The translations under genes were made by a program, and so were the position numbers. From the NCBI GenBank assembly GCA_019055375.1, contig JAHQIW010005374.1:186001-250000 (forward strand): a stretch of DNA of 64,000 nucleotides. The letters run 5' to 3'. Shown piece by piece: positions 12,790-26,221 of this stretch; position 1 is the stretch's first letter, and each line of letters starts with the position of its first letter. The stretch comes from Parelaphostrongylus tenuis. Its lineage: Eukaryota; Nematoda; Chromadorea; Rhabditida; Metastrongylidae. The notes under the pieces were generated by a model. The model did no database searches, had not been told where the DNA came from, and saw only the letters and a list, made by a program, of their open reading frames with translations.

Positions 12790-12890
12790 TTATATACAGC
12801 ATATATATATATATGCATATATATATGTTTATATATATATATAAATATGTATACATGTATATATGTATACATTTATATGTGCACACATAT
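12790..12890. repeat. TA/TATG microsatellite
   Basis: About 100 bp of TA runs interrupted by GCA and GTA steps. Open frames across it (repeating Y-I) are artefacts. Confidence 0.9.
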
Positions 12891-13243
12891 TATGCTTAGA
12901 ATTTGTCCAAATGAATCCGTGTCATGTCCGAACTGCTTGTTGAAAACTAATTTCGCATGCCATCGCAAATCGCATAGCTTGGGAAAAGTCAAAAGTAAGT
13001 TTAGAGGTTTTTTTAAAGGTATCTGAGAGAGTTGTCAGGTTCAGAATTTCGCGATGGAATTTGCTCATAAAAACGCAGTGAGGGAAAGACACTGTCATAG
13101 ACGTAATTATTTTATGATCGATGATATACTATCTACAACTAATAAAAGATGGAACTGAAGAGGTGATGCTTCCGTTGCCAGTGGTATCAGGACGATTTCT
13201 CCCATTGATTATCACGTACAACATTTGTGCTCCTTTTGGTCAC

Positions 13244-13287
13244 CACCGAATAACTCTAGTGCGATCACCGAATGACTCTAGTGCGGT
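13244..13287 (+). repeat. 22-bp direct tandem repeat, two units
   Basis: CACCGAATRACTCTAGTGCG occurs twice back to back with two differences. Confidence 0.85.
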
Positions 13288-14514
13288 ACAGTAACATTCC
13301 CAATTTCCCTCTTGTTTGCCTAAATAGCCGAGTCGGATCTGCTAATTTGAAGAACGTGGTGTGTAGCATATTTCCTTTCTAGAATGTGTCTTCATAAGTC
13401 CAGCCATAGCACTGCTGGTGTTTTTGCTGTGCCCTTCACATCCACTAGGATCTGGTCAATAACGTCTACTATGCAAGGATTGTAGTTGCCGCTTCGTTAA
13501 GGTGCTTTATGTGCTTGATCAAAGAAATTTCCCACATCGACTTAATGAATCCTTCACATTAGCTCATCATCAATAGACTCAGTTTAATCAGTATTTACCG
13601 ATCTGGAAGATTTCCTAGAGAGGCTCGAGCCATTTATTTTGACTCTATTGTAATAGAATAGGAGGACTGTGAAAGCCTTACAGGTCGGCGGTTGCTGTAG
13701 AATACTGAAAGAGCTCATAAATGCTTATACTAAATGCAGTAAACGGAAGACGAATCGTCTCGATTCGGGATTTTATTTCATGCAAAATGGAAATGTGTTT
13801 TCGGAGAAAAGGAGGCGTCTGGACAAGAGCATTGTGTTTTTGTGCCCGTTTGAATAGACTCATTTTGAAAGCGCAACTTGTGGAGATATCATTGGCTAAC
13901 ATTCGGTCGTACAATTATGGTCTATTTTTGAACCAATCAAACTTTGAAATCCTGAAATTTTGTCAACCTACAAGATGGCAATCCATTGATGCACATCATG
14001 AGCAAGAGAAGAAATTTGCAACATCTTATCCATTAGATGGTCCATGTGAATCACTAACACCGTAATTTCGCTTTCATTGTACTCTAGTGGATTCACGAGA
14101 TTAACACAAATTATGATCTCTACGAAATATAAGACCAACACTATAAAATATAATCTTTATGCTTTATCTCTACCCGAAGAAGGCTTAAACCAGTAACTTA
14201 ATCTGATAATGGTTTTCTAAGCCTATAATATTCCGCTCCAGAGTGCTCTGATGGTATGTGGTGACATTGTTGTAACACTGACAAACTGAACACTTAGAGA
14301 AAATAACTTAATGGGGAAGGGTACAAACTGACAAAGAGTGAATTCACCTGTTATGGATGTGGTATTATGAGCACTATTATATGCACATTAAGAGGAGTAA
14401 AGCTCTAAGTAATTATACTTTTGTGAGGGATAAACAAGTCATTCGACCTTATTAAATATTTTTAGAGGTGATGGAGTTGGCCTTCAAAATGACCCATGGT
14501 GATCTGCCGATCTA

Positions 14515-14635
14515 TCAAGTCACCACTGTCATCCACTCAGAGAAGTTTGGCACGAATTCGCTTAGCCTGGAAGTATAGAAGACTTGGTGAGCCTTGGGCA
14601 CGAGATTGAACCAACGACCACTCTGTCGCAGAAAC
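14515..14635 (-). repeat. SINE B, internal fragment
   Basis: The minus strand has GGTTCAATCTCGTGCCCAAG then GCTCACCAAGTCTTC (B box and downstream body). The A box is not recognisable. Confidence 0.5.
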
Positions 14636-16597
14636 CCTCCAATTACCGCGCATATGCTCCTAAATGGTAGTGTCTATGATGTAACAAGTTTACTCGCGTT
14701 AGTTAGTGCAGCATTATGTTTTCTAAAACAAGCACCACTTCAGATGATTCCTTTCTTCATTTTTTGGGAAGATTGTCTGATTGTTTGACATGCATCCTAC
14801 TCGTTCTAGGATGGTAAACGTCTTTATAAACACTCACAGCTTTGAAGAAAGCGAAGTAGGGCAGACTTTGGCCATACTGAAGTAGACATTGGGGTCCGTA
14901 TTGGTTCAATAAAAATGCGGTAGCTTATTTATATTCATCTTTAGTACTGATAATTCGGAAGAGGACATTTTTAGATTGAAGTAAGAGAAGGAATCTTTTA
15001 GACCCACTATTTTCCGTCGAAGTCTTTGTCAGCCGCTGAATTGTTTTTGCGAGCTAGCGACTGACACATAAAAGGCAACATTTCCCACAATTCATTCTTA
15101 ATTAAGTCCTCGGTCTCCCATCATACTGAATTCGCCTTAAGAAATGTCGGGCCTCAAAATGGGTGGCAATGTGGAATGCTAGTGTTTGTTATGATTCGTA
15201 GCTGAAATATCCGTACAACTTTGTTTCACGGCCTGGGAAAAATATCAAGGTCGGCTTGCGCGAGGAGCAAGATTGAAAGGCAACTAGGATATGTGCTCAA
15301 ATCTTCTACACCAACCTCTCAGTTTAGACATTGTTATATCCCTCAATTCGTCTTCCTCAACTCTCTGGCACATCCGTCGCTTTATTCAGGTTATACCTCG
15401 TACACACAGGTGTTATGCTGAAAGATATGTTGAATACCTCAATGTAATCATTCGTATTAGTCAGTCTGCTTTGATGGCGTTGAGAAATTCTAAAGAGATG
15501 AGGTGGTTCATCTTCCTCTAGAGTGACTTTGTACTCATTCTGCAATACTGTTTCAGATATCTGACATTTCTTCCATCATTTCGTTCGATATCTGACATAA
15601 TCACGATAACAGTGCAAGTTTTTCTCCTGAATTCGTCATTCGTCATTTGATGACGAACCACTCGTAGGAATATCACTTGTCTCTCAAGATGGCTAAACGT
15701 ATGTGTGCAACTCCTTTATTCTACTTCTTCAATCTTAGCGTACTAATTTTCTTTCCTGCATATTACTTGTTCTACTATACATTTCCGTTGTTCTTAGATA
15801 ATGTTTGATATTATATTAGTTTTGAGTACTATCAATTTGCAAAAAAATCCAGTTGAAACTAAAACACGGCTACATTTCATTGGCTTTTCTATGATAAGAA
15901 TTGAATGCGAGTTTAATTATGGAGTCATACAAAATCAGAAAGTTTTATGAGTTGTGTTGTCTTTATAATTCTTTATTGTCCTTTTGAAGACTTCGGTTTT
16001 GGAAATTTTTATATTCAGTGTTCAATATTGGTGGTTATATATCGTATTTAATCAAGCGATAAAAGATAAGCAGTTTTCTAGAGGCACCCAACAACAATCA
16101 TTCTTGAACTTTTTTTAAAGGAAGTAAAAATATACTTTGAGAGCTAAATATCAGAAATAGTAGAGAGATAATTATGGCATATAGAAAGATCTATATTTTC
16201 TTTACATCACCTACTTCTTCTGGCCTTGGAAATTCTAACACTTCTCAAACTTTGTTCGTTGCCTTGCACCCGTCATCCACAAAGGTCTGTCACTTCGGCT
16301 GCAACTTGAGACTTTGTTATCTTCTCTTGATTGACATGCTGAATACTGGTCGAGCAGATTTCTCCTAAAATCCTTAAATAGCTATGTTAAATCGTTCATG
16401 ATTCCTCATCACAAGCAGCCTATGTGAATAGGATGTTTTCCGAGACAAATGTAGTTACCAACTCGCACACAGCCAAAAGATAAGCGCCTGGTTGACCAAA
16501 GATAACGTTCGCCCATTAATCATGCATCCATTTCATTATATCTGTGATCACTATGTTTCCCTCGTTTTTTCATTGGTAATGTATTATATACGCTTGA

Positions 16598-16602
16598 ATA
16601 TG

Positions 16603-16638
<36 letters not shown>

Positions 16639-16690
16639 CATAGTACACACACATATTATATACGTACGATATATATAAAAGTATATGTAT

Positions 16691-16724
<34 letters not shown>

Positions 16725-16726
16725 CA
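16598..16726. repeat. TA/TATG microsatellite
   Basis: Two TA tracts separated by CACACACATATTATA; open in several frames on both strands, giving spurious poly(Y,I) frames. Confidence 0.9.
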
Positions 16727-17812
16727 TAAGCACGCGATGTATTATACTTGCCCAACTGCCCTATTTCCGAAACAGCTTGTCGACGGCGAGAACTAAAATC
16801 GCATTCGTGTTGTGCATCGTGTTTGACGCCGGCTGCGCTATCATCTTTTCATCCATGTTCCATTAGTTACTCATGCAGAAACTCTCGTAGTTGGTCGGTA
16901 CTCTTCCGATTTCCTTTGCGATCATAGCTCTATAACTTTCCAATTTTCATGATTATTTCTCTTCTTCAGCTCCAAAATATTGCATTCATCTTGAATTTTT
17001 CTTGTGACCTTTTCTGATATGACTAAATGTTGTGCAACCGTACTTTGAAATGGAGATCGATACGTAGAGGGAAGAGTTTAAACTCTAATTGTTTTTTAGT
17101 CTTTCTTGCCCTTTTCTCTGAAAATATTTCGAAATTTTTTTGGGAAATTCTATGAAAATAATACTAGGTAATAATAACATTTATGAGTGCTATTTACTCA
17201 ACTTCCAATACTTTTCGCTACTAGTTTCTTGCCACGAATCTCTCTAACACTGAATTTTTCATTCTGAAAGTCGCGTAAGTGCAGCAACACAGCCGATTAG
17301 AGTCGGGCTTTGCGACCATTCTGATTCTCCTGTCGAGTTCACATGTGAAAAACTTCCGATAGTGTAGAAGAACGATTCTCTTAGAAACAGCTGGATAAAA
17401 AAATTTTATTTAAAAGTCTGGTGAGTGGGTTCGTTCATGCATTACATCTCAGTTGCCTTTTAAGTTGTCACTACAAAATTTTTCTTACTACAAAATGAAA
17501 ACGCTTGCCATCATTAGTCGTTTTATCTAGTTTGAGTAGTTTTAGTTCAAGGTGAAGATTAAGATGAGGAATTCTCAAATTTGCTACCGTTTTGCTCATG
17601 TTTGGTGAAGAATATGTACTATACAAAAATTCTGAACCCGTCTGTTTTCTTGATTGAAGAATGATAAAACCTTAGTGTCAAATTACGCCGGTCGCGGTTC
17701 AGCCTTTTTCCTCCGTAACGTTAAAGTTTCGCGTTATCTCCGCCGATCGGAGTCGTTAATGCTTCTTAGACAAAAATGCTTTTATCAACGAGCAGAAAGC
17801 TTTCCACAGAAG

Positions 17813-17915
17813 CCAGATATGCATTCAGTCATCTCAAACGAAGTTAAAAAAATTGAAGTTGAATGCATGACTCATCCCTCAGGGATTGATCAACGCCGAA
17901 GTTTCGTCCTTCATA
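17813..17915 (+). repeat. SINE B, 3' fragment
   Basis: Contains AGATATGCATTCAGTCATCT, GTTGAATGCATGACTCATCC and CTCAGGGATTGATCAACGCC: the last 100 nt of the SINE. Confidence 0.68.
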
Positions 17916-20719
17916 TAGTTCGTAGAAATGGATGCATGTATATATGGACTCAGGCTACAGAGTAAGCTCTTATACACACGTACTGCGTGCGTGCTTCCAT
18001 ATCATGTTACATCCACTGTCACACGAATATCAAATATAAGAAACTAAGCGATACGTTTTTTTTTTTTGAAGAATTTCACTTGCTCGTTTGGCTTTCTTTG
18101 AAGTTTTTGGAAAGAGTTTCCTGCATAGTTCACTGTCCTCAATGAATATTTGAATTTCTTCTTAGCCTTCATTAGCCATTAGTTCCTGGAGACTATTTGC
18201 TCTTTTCTTACATAAAATTAATATACCATACTTACTAGTCAGTGCAGATACTGTTTATAACTGCTCTAAATCATTACATTTTTGCATCGCATATGTTCAA
18301 CGAGAAAAATTGGAAGTATGGGCTATTTTGTCAGCTCTTAAATTTCAATATATTTCATGATTATCACTTGATCTAACATTACATGTTGGCTCAACTAATA
18401 CTTATGAGATAATGAAATTCGAGCGTGGTCTTGATAAAACACTCGGAATAAAAGGTATATCACCATCAGCTCTTATTTTACTACACGTTTCAAGCAAGCG
18501 CGAATGTCTTATTGTGAAACATTTCAGCGTAGAACTTAAAAACATTCATCATTGATCAATTGCCGACAGTTACGTCTCGACTTGGACCTATTTGAAAACT
18601 CTTTATATAGGAGTGGTTTCCTTTTTGCAAAAAGAAAAAATAGACAAACACTCGTTCTGTACTTTAATGGAATATTTTTTCAAGCTTTTTCAAATCACAT
18701 TTTAGAGAATAGGAAAAATTATAAATTATAAAAATTACTAAGCTGATAAAAAAATGCTAAAAATCACTAGGATTACTATCAAATACTACTGTCCAGACAA
18801 ACCGCTCCTTATATATGGAAATTTAGGGTAATCCATTAAAGATTACTGGGTGCGTCTTCGAACGATAGAACAACTCGCGATTACCTATCAATCTGAGTAA
18901 TCGTGTTCTTATTTTTTCGCTAGCTGCGGTAGCAATTTGTCGACCCCGGAAGGGTGGAGGGCTAGACGGGAAACGAGCCAAAAACCACATTCATTTTATA
19001 CTGCTTTAGCTGTTGTAAGCACATGGTTAAAAAATAAAATCATCATTTCAAGTGTGAGCTCATGTGTCTGAGAGACCGTTTTAGAGGAACCTTTGGCTTT
19101 TGAAGTCCATATAAAAGAAAAGTGTCTGATTTTTAAAGCAAGGTGGCAAGAAACTCGTAAAAACTGAATACGGATCACCGAAACTTTTTGTCATCGCTAT
19201 CCACTCTCTATCACGTCCACTTTTGCAACTTTTATTTTACTTGAAGTCCTAGTGGATAATGCTGAACTATATAATCAAAAAAATAACACTGATCCAACGA
19301 AGTCGTAGAGGCCTCTTATTGAAATCGGTGGAAACACTGACCGGTTTCGTGGCTAAGTTAGATATCGCAGTTCTTGGATTCGAGAACAATTGGGACGAAG
19401 TGTAAAGTGCAAACCGACGTCGTTTATTTATACTTCTTAAACGGATTCGCGTGTTGATCAAAGGCTTCTACGACAATGAGACTTCTCATGCTCAATCAGC
19501 TGTTGAGAAAGAATAGCGATATATATTCGGCACGATGAGGGCCAGTGTAACACCAGCATAGCTCGCCTCTGTTTTTATTTCTGTGTTTCACCTTTTATTA
19601 TCAAGGACAATAGTTTGTCTGCAAAGATACGACCTTATTGAAATTCTGATTGTAGACTACTTTGTATAAAATTCAAGTCCTGTCTCAATACAACGTCGTC
19701 GTCACTGCGTTGTTATCCGTCCTCTTGAGATAATCGAATTCTCCCTTTCTACTTCTGTAGCCCTACCACCGAATGGCCAAAATCTGACGAGTTCAGCAAT
19801 GTAAATTTGGTAATTGCAAATGCATTCTCAAAACTTGTGTGGAACTCCTGACCAAATTTTTGAGTGAATGGTGTTCGCGATTGTACTATGACGGCTGCAG
19901 TAATTTGTTTATAAGTGTTTCAGGCGTCTAGCCCTTTAAACTCAGTTACCACCTCGAGGTAGTCGAATTCATTCTTTTTTGATAAAAGTTGAACAATATC
20001 AACAGCTATAGCTCTTGATTGTGATGGCACGTTCAGCGCATCAATTATGGGCCGTGAGAATCAGATGTGATAAGTAATACAATTTCAGGCTACGTGAAAA
20101 CATAGCTCTCCCAACTTTTCTGGATCGACACTTCGAAACCAAACTTACTTCGGTTGGTAAAGGCATGATTTCATCGGTGCCTTTGAAAAAATTGTTGTAT
20201 GAGTCAAGTATGCACTAAATCATAAGCTTTGAGTTCGATCGAATGCATGGCACATCTTTTGGAATTGATTTATGCAAAACGTTTATCCTTCATCATCTTA
20301 CCCTTGATGATAATCCGTGAACATTTCTGATTTGAAATTTCTAAAGCTGTAGACAACTTTGTAAAATTTTTGAATTTTGGGTTTTTGAATAAACGGGTTT
20401 ATTTTGATCCTGGTTCGAATGTTCAAAATTACAAATAATTTCTGTTGTTATTGTTTTAGTCTTTCCACTGAATCAACGGGTAGCGGTCATAATAGAGTTC
20501 ACAAACATTCGAAGACTACTTAGGAAGTTAGAAGTATCAAAGTACCGGCAATCAAAACAATTTGTGTGATTTCAAATACGAAATGGTTTTTGTTTGTCTT
20601 TCAGTGTTTGTGTTATGCTGTGAGCAAACAAAGCGACGTTCTCAACAAACGTCGCAAAACGCCGCATCATTTTGCAGTAACGCATTAATGAGAGCCTTCT
20701 TAACACAGACACCCAGAGA

Positions 20720-20812
20720 CATACATACGTATATACATATACTTTTCGACACATGTGTGATACATAAGCGAATACACACATACATATATATTTACCAACA
20801 TACAGAAGTGCG
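20720..20812. repeat. Imperfect ATAC/ATAT microsatellite
   Basis: Runs such as CATACATACGTATATACATA and ACACACATACATATATAT. Confidence 0.8.
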
Positions 20813-22698
20813 CATATGCACACATACCCACTGCATCCATAAATATAGACATTCATTTTATTTCAATATGTTCGACTTGCTTTCTTCTTTCTTTCTGATT
20901 TCTCGTAACTTTTTGATTTGTTTCGTCACCGGGTATATTTTGAAAGGATTTTTTCCCTCTTCTGAAGTTTTTGGAGAGAAGTTCATGTTGTATTTGAGCG
21001 TGTAACTCTGGTACAATTGCATTCCATCATTTTTAAGACGAAATATGGATTCAGTAGCTTCGCTCAGTTGTGATCAAATCAGTTTCACCAACTAGTGAAC
21101 ATGACTAATTATAATGAAATGCTCGTTTAAAATTGATACAAATTTCTAGAATGATTTATTTTTTCTCCGCTTCTACCGTTCACCTTCCAATGATTTTTCC
21201 ACTTTTGAGGTATTCCAATCACTAGTTCATTACAAACTTTGAATATTAGCAAAGAAAAGCTTCCATCTTCTTCTGAAACGATATTAACAGAAATGACTGC
21301 ATCTTTCGTATTTTTCATGGCCTCGATTCATCTGTTTTTCATCAAAAGTGCAATTCGTACATGTTTTCAACCATTCTTGATCGTCGCATAACTTCGCTCG
21401 GGCAATGCTTTTCATTCATCTAATTATAATAACAGCTTATACCTAGTATTTTTACAGACACCCTATCCATACGTCCACCCATCCATCATTCATTCACTAT
21501 CTTCACCTAATCACTAAGCAGGCCATGTAGACCATACTGACGACGGTCCAACCATCACCAAATGGTCTCCATTCTGATTTTGAGGTTTGGTTCAGGAGCA
21601 ACGTAATTACCAAGTTCTCTTAGACTGTATTTTCTTTGCTTTTTCATTTATAAAGAATTTTTCGGAAATGAGGCCAAAGTACACATTGGTAGTTTGGTAC
21701 AAATTAATCCTTATAAAAAAAGGCTGTAATTCACCAAAAGCGTTTTTTACAGAGTTTGCAAACGGCCATTGAAACCAAGACTAATTTGTTTGAATTTTTA
21801 CCTGTAAACAAGTGTGCTGGGTAAATACAGAATGGAAAATTCTCTGGTGAAGACAAAATAAATTTCAACAATAATAAGCTGCAGAAATATAATTCAGGCG
21901 CGCGAAGCGCAATTAAGCCGTATAATAAAAATGCGCACAGCGCCGTTGTTTCGCGCCCGTACACGAGCTACCACAACGAAATCAGTGTCAGACTTTGCTG
22001 GAAATTGTCCGTTATGAATCACTGAGAGCGTGCGAACACACCTGTTCAAAAATTTCAAGATAAGATAAACGTTATCGGCTTTCGACGTTAAGTGGACAAA
22101 ATATTCATTGTGTTTAAACCTATAAAGACATCCGAAGACATTCATCTCATCGAAAATGGAAGCGAGCGATCGATTGGAAGATTTGTTGAAATCAGCAAAA
22201 TATATGTCGATCATGTGATGTAAAATAAAAGTGATATTTCCAAGTTGTTTAGTGTTCCTATTCACCTACTCTCCTCATCATCACATTATGATTTTCACTG
22301 CAGAGAAAAATTGGGGCTCACCGGAAAAAGTTTTAGAATTAGAGTGTTAAATTGCTGCTGTCACTAAAAGGAGGAGACTGATAGCTTGTAATTACAACTA
22401 TGTCAACGTTGATTTAGATGGACTTTTTCACTAAGCAGTTTGACCCTTGACACATTGAAAAAAGTTGAAGAGAAATACACGAGAAAAAATAGAGGAATCA
22501 GCATTCTTATTTCGCTAAAGTTTTGAGAAGCTGAGTGTCTCACATTCCTTGGAAAGCAGGAAGCAATAAGTAAACGAGAATCCATTATCACTTTCAAGCA
22601 AACGGTATTTTGATTCAACGGCATATTAGATCTTCCCATAAGTTTTGGCGCTAGATCATTAAACACCAAATTTATTTACCAGGAATAATTAAAATTGC

Positions 22699-22800
22699 TT
22701 AACAACACTGTTCAAAGTAAGCGCCATCAGCCTGAACACATTTCTGCCATCTCTCAGACAACAAAACAATACCCCTTTATGCGTACATTCTGAGCTTTCT
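22699..22800 (-). pseudogene. Mariner transposase C-terminal fragment, inverted relative to the N-terminal part
   Basis: The minus strand reads RGIVLLSERWQKCVQADGAY, then FEQCC and a TAA at 22699-22701, just inside the left terminal repeat. RWQKC(V/I)xxxGxYF is the typical mariner C-terminus. A TAA interrupts the frame immediately upstream (codon before RGIVLL). Its stop-proximal position next to the terminal repeat matches the normal 3' end of a mariner, so this half is in its native place. The N-terminal half is the one in anomalous orientation. Confidence 0.68.
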
Positions 22801-22833
22801 TTTGGTACCAAATTTGTCCACACTTGCCGCATC

Positions 22834-23130
22834 ATGGCCTCTCAACGAAGTTTCTATCGCAATTTACTGCTTTACGAATGCGAAACTAGGACGCGATACA
22901 TAGACCGTCTTCGAGAACATCGGCCTTGTAAAAGCTCAAAGACCTGTGTCCAGGCAAACAACGTTTCCGTTCTTGCTGAGTTTCGCGTCGGCAAAACCAA
23001 CTTGAAGGACCAGCTGCGCTCCGGACGTCCACGCGAAGTTGATCGAGAGGCCGTCATCGAAGCAACTGAAGAAAATTCGACTTTGACTGTCAAGGAGTTA
23101 GCCGACAATTTTGAATGTGGTCATGCGAAC
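22834..23130 (+). pseudogene. Mariner transposase N-terminal fragment
   Basis: An ATG at 22834 opens MASQRSFYRNLLLYECETR, followed by a degraded first helix-turn-helix. Then comes FRVGKTNLKDQLRSGRPREV and IEATEENSTLTVKELADNF. The RSGRPREVD linker followed by a T(V/T)(R/K)ELA second helix-turn-helix is diagnostic of mariner transposases. The frame runs to the right terminal repeat and stops at 23137-23139. The whole catalytic DDE/DDD domain is missing, so no active enzyme is encoded. The segment around 22890-22960 matches the family poorly, suggesting a local frameshift. Confidence 0.7.
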
Positions 23131-23169
23131 AAATTTTAATTACTTCTGGTCAAAAAATTTGATGTTTAT

Positions 23170-24990
23170 TATTTTAGAAAGCTTATAGGAAGACCTAATA
23201 TTTCATTATCTTTTTTATAAAACCACTTTCTTGATTTCCTGTGATTCACTTGCATTCGTTCGCAAGAATTTTTTGCATTCTGTCAACCTCGTTATTTATG
23301 CAATGAAAAGTTTTGAAAGAAAGTTTTATTTTTAATATTTGAATCGTTTGTGATGTTAGATTAAAATAGAGCGTCATTATGAATTTTCGTTTGCTTTTTG
23401 AATTTTGTTGATAGGACGTACGGATTAGCACGTTTTGAACTAAGATCTTTCACTTGCTTAGACTGTGGCGTATTCAGTTCGTGAGCCTCTGTAGCGTCAG
23501 CCTTTGAGGTTTTGGGATGTTTGAGGGAATGAGGGGTTTTGATAAATCCACAGAGGCTTTGTTAACAGCGGCACAGTTTCACAATACTCAGTTTACAGCT
23601 ATATTGACTAGTCCATCAGCTGTAACGCGATGTTCTGCAACACATGGTTATCCACTTGGACCCTTGCCCATATAAAATAAGTCTCCTATCCTTACCAGCA
23701 CGATAACTCGCAGCTGGACTTGTCCTCAAGGATAAAAACACTGACTTGATACACCGGTGGTCTGCCATAAGTCAATGTGTAGGTCAGATATGAACTGAAT
23801 CCCTCTAAGATGCCGGAAGAAGTTGAATGTTCAACATCTCATTTAGTGATGGGTCAACACCTTACACTATAACCTTTATCCTTTATCCATAGGATATCCA
23901 AGAGGTCTTTTGCAAGAATAAATGGAAATTTCATTTTAAATACAGAATATTCTCAATTCCATATAGTCAGTGCACACGGATGCTCTGTATAATAGCTTTG
24001 CACATCTTCATCAAAACATTCGCGGCAGTGTGCATTATTTTCAGTGCGTGCATGCTCAAAAATAATCGAGCCTGTCAGCATTAAACGAACATTTGTCAGT
24101 TAAGCGATGGAAATATCTATAGCGTTTCCTAACGCCTTTTATAATGGAACTAATCTCAAATCGATAAAAGTAAAAATGAGAGGAATTGTAAATGAGGGTA
24201 AAGGTAACGTAACTCGGACATTCTAACGTCCATCAATAGTATGGTTTGGCACAGTTAAGCTTAATTATTTCAAAATTTATGATCTGTGCATTTCTGCCGA
24301 CCACTTCATTCTAGTAACAGAGCGTTCCAAAATCTGAAAGCAACGACACATTTTCAAGTACATTTTCGGCATTATTCATGTCATCAGTTTCGCCACATTA
24401 ATTTTTCGCTGTCATCATTTGCCAATATTTAGGAAACTATGCCGTATTTCTGGCATCAATTAGTTGCCATGACATTTATTTGATGCAAATTTAGTTTTGA
24501 AGAGGGTTTGAAAGCGTCATCTAGGTTCTAACTGCCTTGAACGTCATCGCATGTCATATAAAATCAGTTTTTCATTAAACCTCACAATGCGATCCAGTAA
24601 TTGATGGTTTTTGATGCATGAAAAACTACAATTCATAACGGCGGTTTGTAATTTCATGTGGCGCCCATTTTTCAAGTTTTTAACCGTTTCAATGTCATCC
24701 ATAATCTGACTTTGAGTGGTCAACAAAGAGTTTTTTGCAACATTTTGAGCAAATGGACTTCACTTAGCGCTTTGTGATAGTCAACGTTGATTGTAGATAG
24801 TAATCGAGAGTCTCTTGATTATCATAATTTGCATTTCGGGCATGAAACTCTTAGAGTTCCACATCACAATGTTTTGTTTCGCTTAACTAAGAATCATTTA
24901 CATATTTGACTCTCGAGATAAAATGATACGATTTTCTTGCTCTAACACATCATTTGAAGCAATCTAAATCGAATTATTGTGGGAAGAATT
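23170..24990. other. Gene-free stretch with a SINE B copy
   Basis: Besides the SINE at 23690-23885, nothing coding or structured is recognisable. Confidence 0.5.
23690..23885 (+). repeat. SINE B, 5'-truncated copy
   Basis: It begins in the body (AAAAACACTGACTTGATACA), includes AGGTCAGATATGAACTGAAT and ends with GGGTCAACACC and a CTTTATCCTTTATCC tail, matching the SINE B 3' end. Confidence 0.55.
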
Positions 24991-24994
24991 TTAC

Positions 24995-25210
24995 TCCAAA
25001 TTGTTTTTATTTTTGACTGCCACTTGCAGTTGTATGATGTTATACTATACCCAATATGTCGAGTACTGTGCAAAAACGTTTGCGTCAACCGGGATTCGAA
25101 CCCAGATCTCACTCTTTCCGTGAGCGCATGCTAACCGTTGCACTACCGACGCTCGCTTTGCACAGCACTCTTATTTACGTTTTTGCACAGTACTCCACAT
25201 ATTGGGAAAA
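24995..25210. repeat. tRNA-Gly-like repeat family A, inverted doublet
   Basis: The minus-strand 71-nt core (25152-25082) has B box GGTTCGAATCC, with its tail to the left (hairpin ACTGC-AAGTG-GCAGT near 25025). On the right a plus-strand 3' flank, TTTTTGCACAGTACTCCACA then TATTGGG (25184-25206), is present without its core, so the locus is a truncated inverted pair. Confidence 0.68.
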
Positions 25211-26221
25211 ATTTCAAACAAAAGGTATAATCACCGACAAAATCTTAAAGCTTTAAAATAGCATCGGCAAGTATTTGTAATGCTTCTGGGCATAGATTAT
25301 TTTTTTTAATTTATAAGAGCAGCGCATATTATTATTTTTGTATGTCCTTTATATTCTTTGGTGTACTATTTGAAATTATACGTATTCGCAACTATTACAA
25401 AGCCATCGTAACTTCGTTCAAACGCACAGTGATATTGTTCCTGGCTTTCTAGTAATAATCAACATTTTACTCGATTTTTCTAATGTCACGTCTTTACGGA
25501 TTAGCTTCATTGTTCAATTCCAGTTGCATTTTTGCTGGAAGAGCTAATTTTTTTTCTCTTTTAGCAAAAATTTCTTTCCTTTCCAAGAATAAAATTATGA
25601 GGGGTTGTACATCTTCACTCTATTCTGTCATTATATTCACTATAAATGTTATCGAAAACACATACCTCTTCAAATGGATCTCAGAGCATAAGTCAGCTTT
25701 ATATCGCGCAACTTAGTATACTAATTGATATAGTATTTGTACTAGTATTGGTCATTTTAAGCAATCATTATGAATCCACTTAGGACTCATAAGTGGATAG
25801 CGATGGAAAGGGTGCCACATATCACTACGCCTATACAAATCAACTAATGCGTACGAACGTCAGATCTTCTTATTAGATTCATCTGGACCCTTATTACGGC
25901 ACTCCGAGCCTAACTAACCTATAGCCACTATTCCTTGGTCAGATGTGTCATTCACGCTTGTATGCATTAACTTATCACTGCTCGATAATAATCATATTGC
26001 TGTGGAGTTGAAGACGCTGAAATGTCTTTTTGAATGTTTTTAGTACATCGATTATTCAGCAGGCATTCTAAAGCTCCACGCCATGGCTATTCAAACTATA
26101 GAAAACCGCATAATTCCGAATCTTTGATTGTGAACTTTAGCGAGAGTCACTGATGGGCATCATGAGCGATAAAAATTCTGTCATCTTATCACTCATTAAC
26201 GTCTTGTACATTCTGTCACCT

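Larger units (their letters stand above)
12895..16590. other. Gene-free stretch apart from the 22-bp tandem repeat and a SINE B fragment
   Basis: A 114-codon frame (13721-14065) conflicts with open frames on both strands and has no recognisable motif. TGACGAATTCGTC-type short inverted motifs near 15.64 kb are trivial. Confidence 0.45.
16730..22655. other. Gene-free stretch with a SINE B 3' fragment and a microsatellite
   Basis: The minus-strand frame 22265-21894 (123 codons) and the plus-strand frame 20562-21005 (partly microsatellite) were considered; neither shows family motifs. No other structure seen. Confidence 0.45.
22662..23166. mobile_element. Internally rearranged mariner element with intact terminal inverted repeats
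   Basis: The ends are imperfect inverted repeats of about 36 bp: AACACCAAATTTATTTACC at left and the near-complement ending TTTGATGTT at right. Both lie next to a TA (22660-22661 and 23167-23168), the mariner target-site duplication. Inside, the left half encodes on the minus strand a transposase C-terminus, and the right half encodes on the plus strand a transposase N-terminus. A normal mariner has both parts on one strand, so this copy has an internal inversion with a large central deletion. It is non-autonomous but keeps ends a mariner transposase could in principle recognise. Hookworms are known to carry mariners (the bandit family); assignment to that family is not tested. Confidence 0.75.

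Noticed and set aside
16492..16866. 124-codon frame with long Y/I runs (also 12784-13026, 34055-34310, 47021-47312)
   Set aside because: Produced by TA microsatellites that are open in several frames on both strands.
20562..21005. 147-codon plus-strand frame, the longest in the window
   Set aside because: A third of it is microsatellite-derived, an opposite-strand frame covers the same DNA, and no family motif or splice context was seen.
21894..22265. 123-codon minus-strand frame
   Set aside because: No recognisable domain; overlapping alternatives and AT-rich composition make chance likely.
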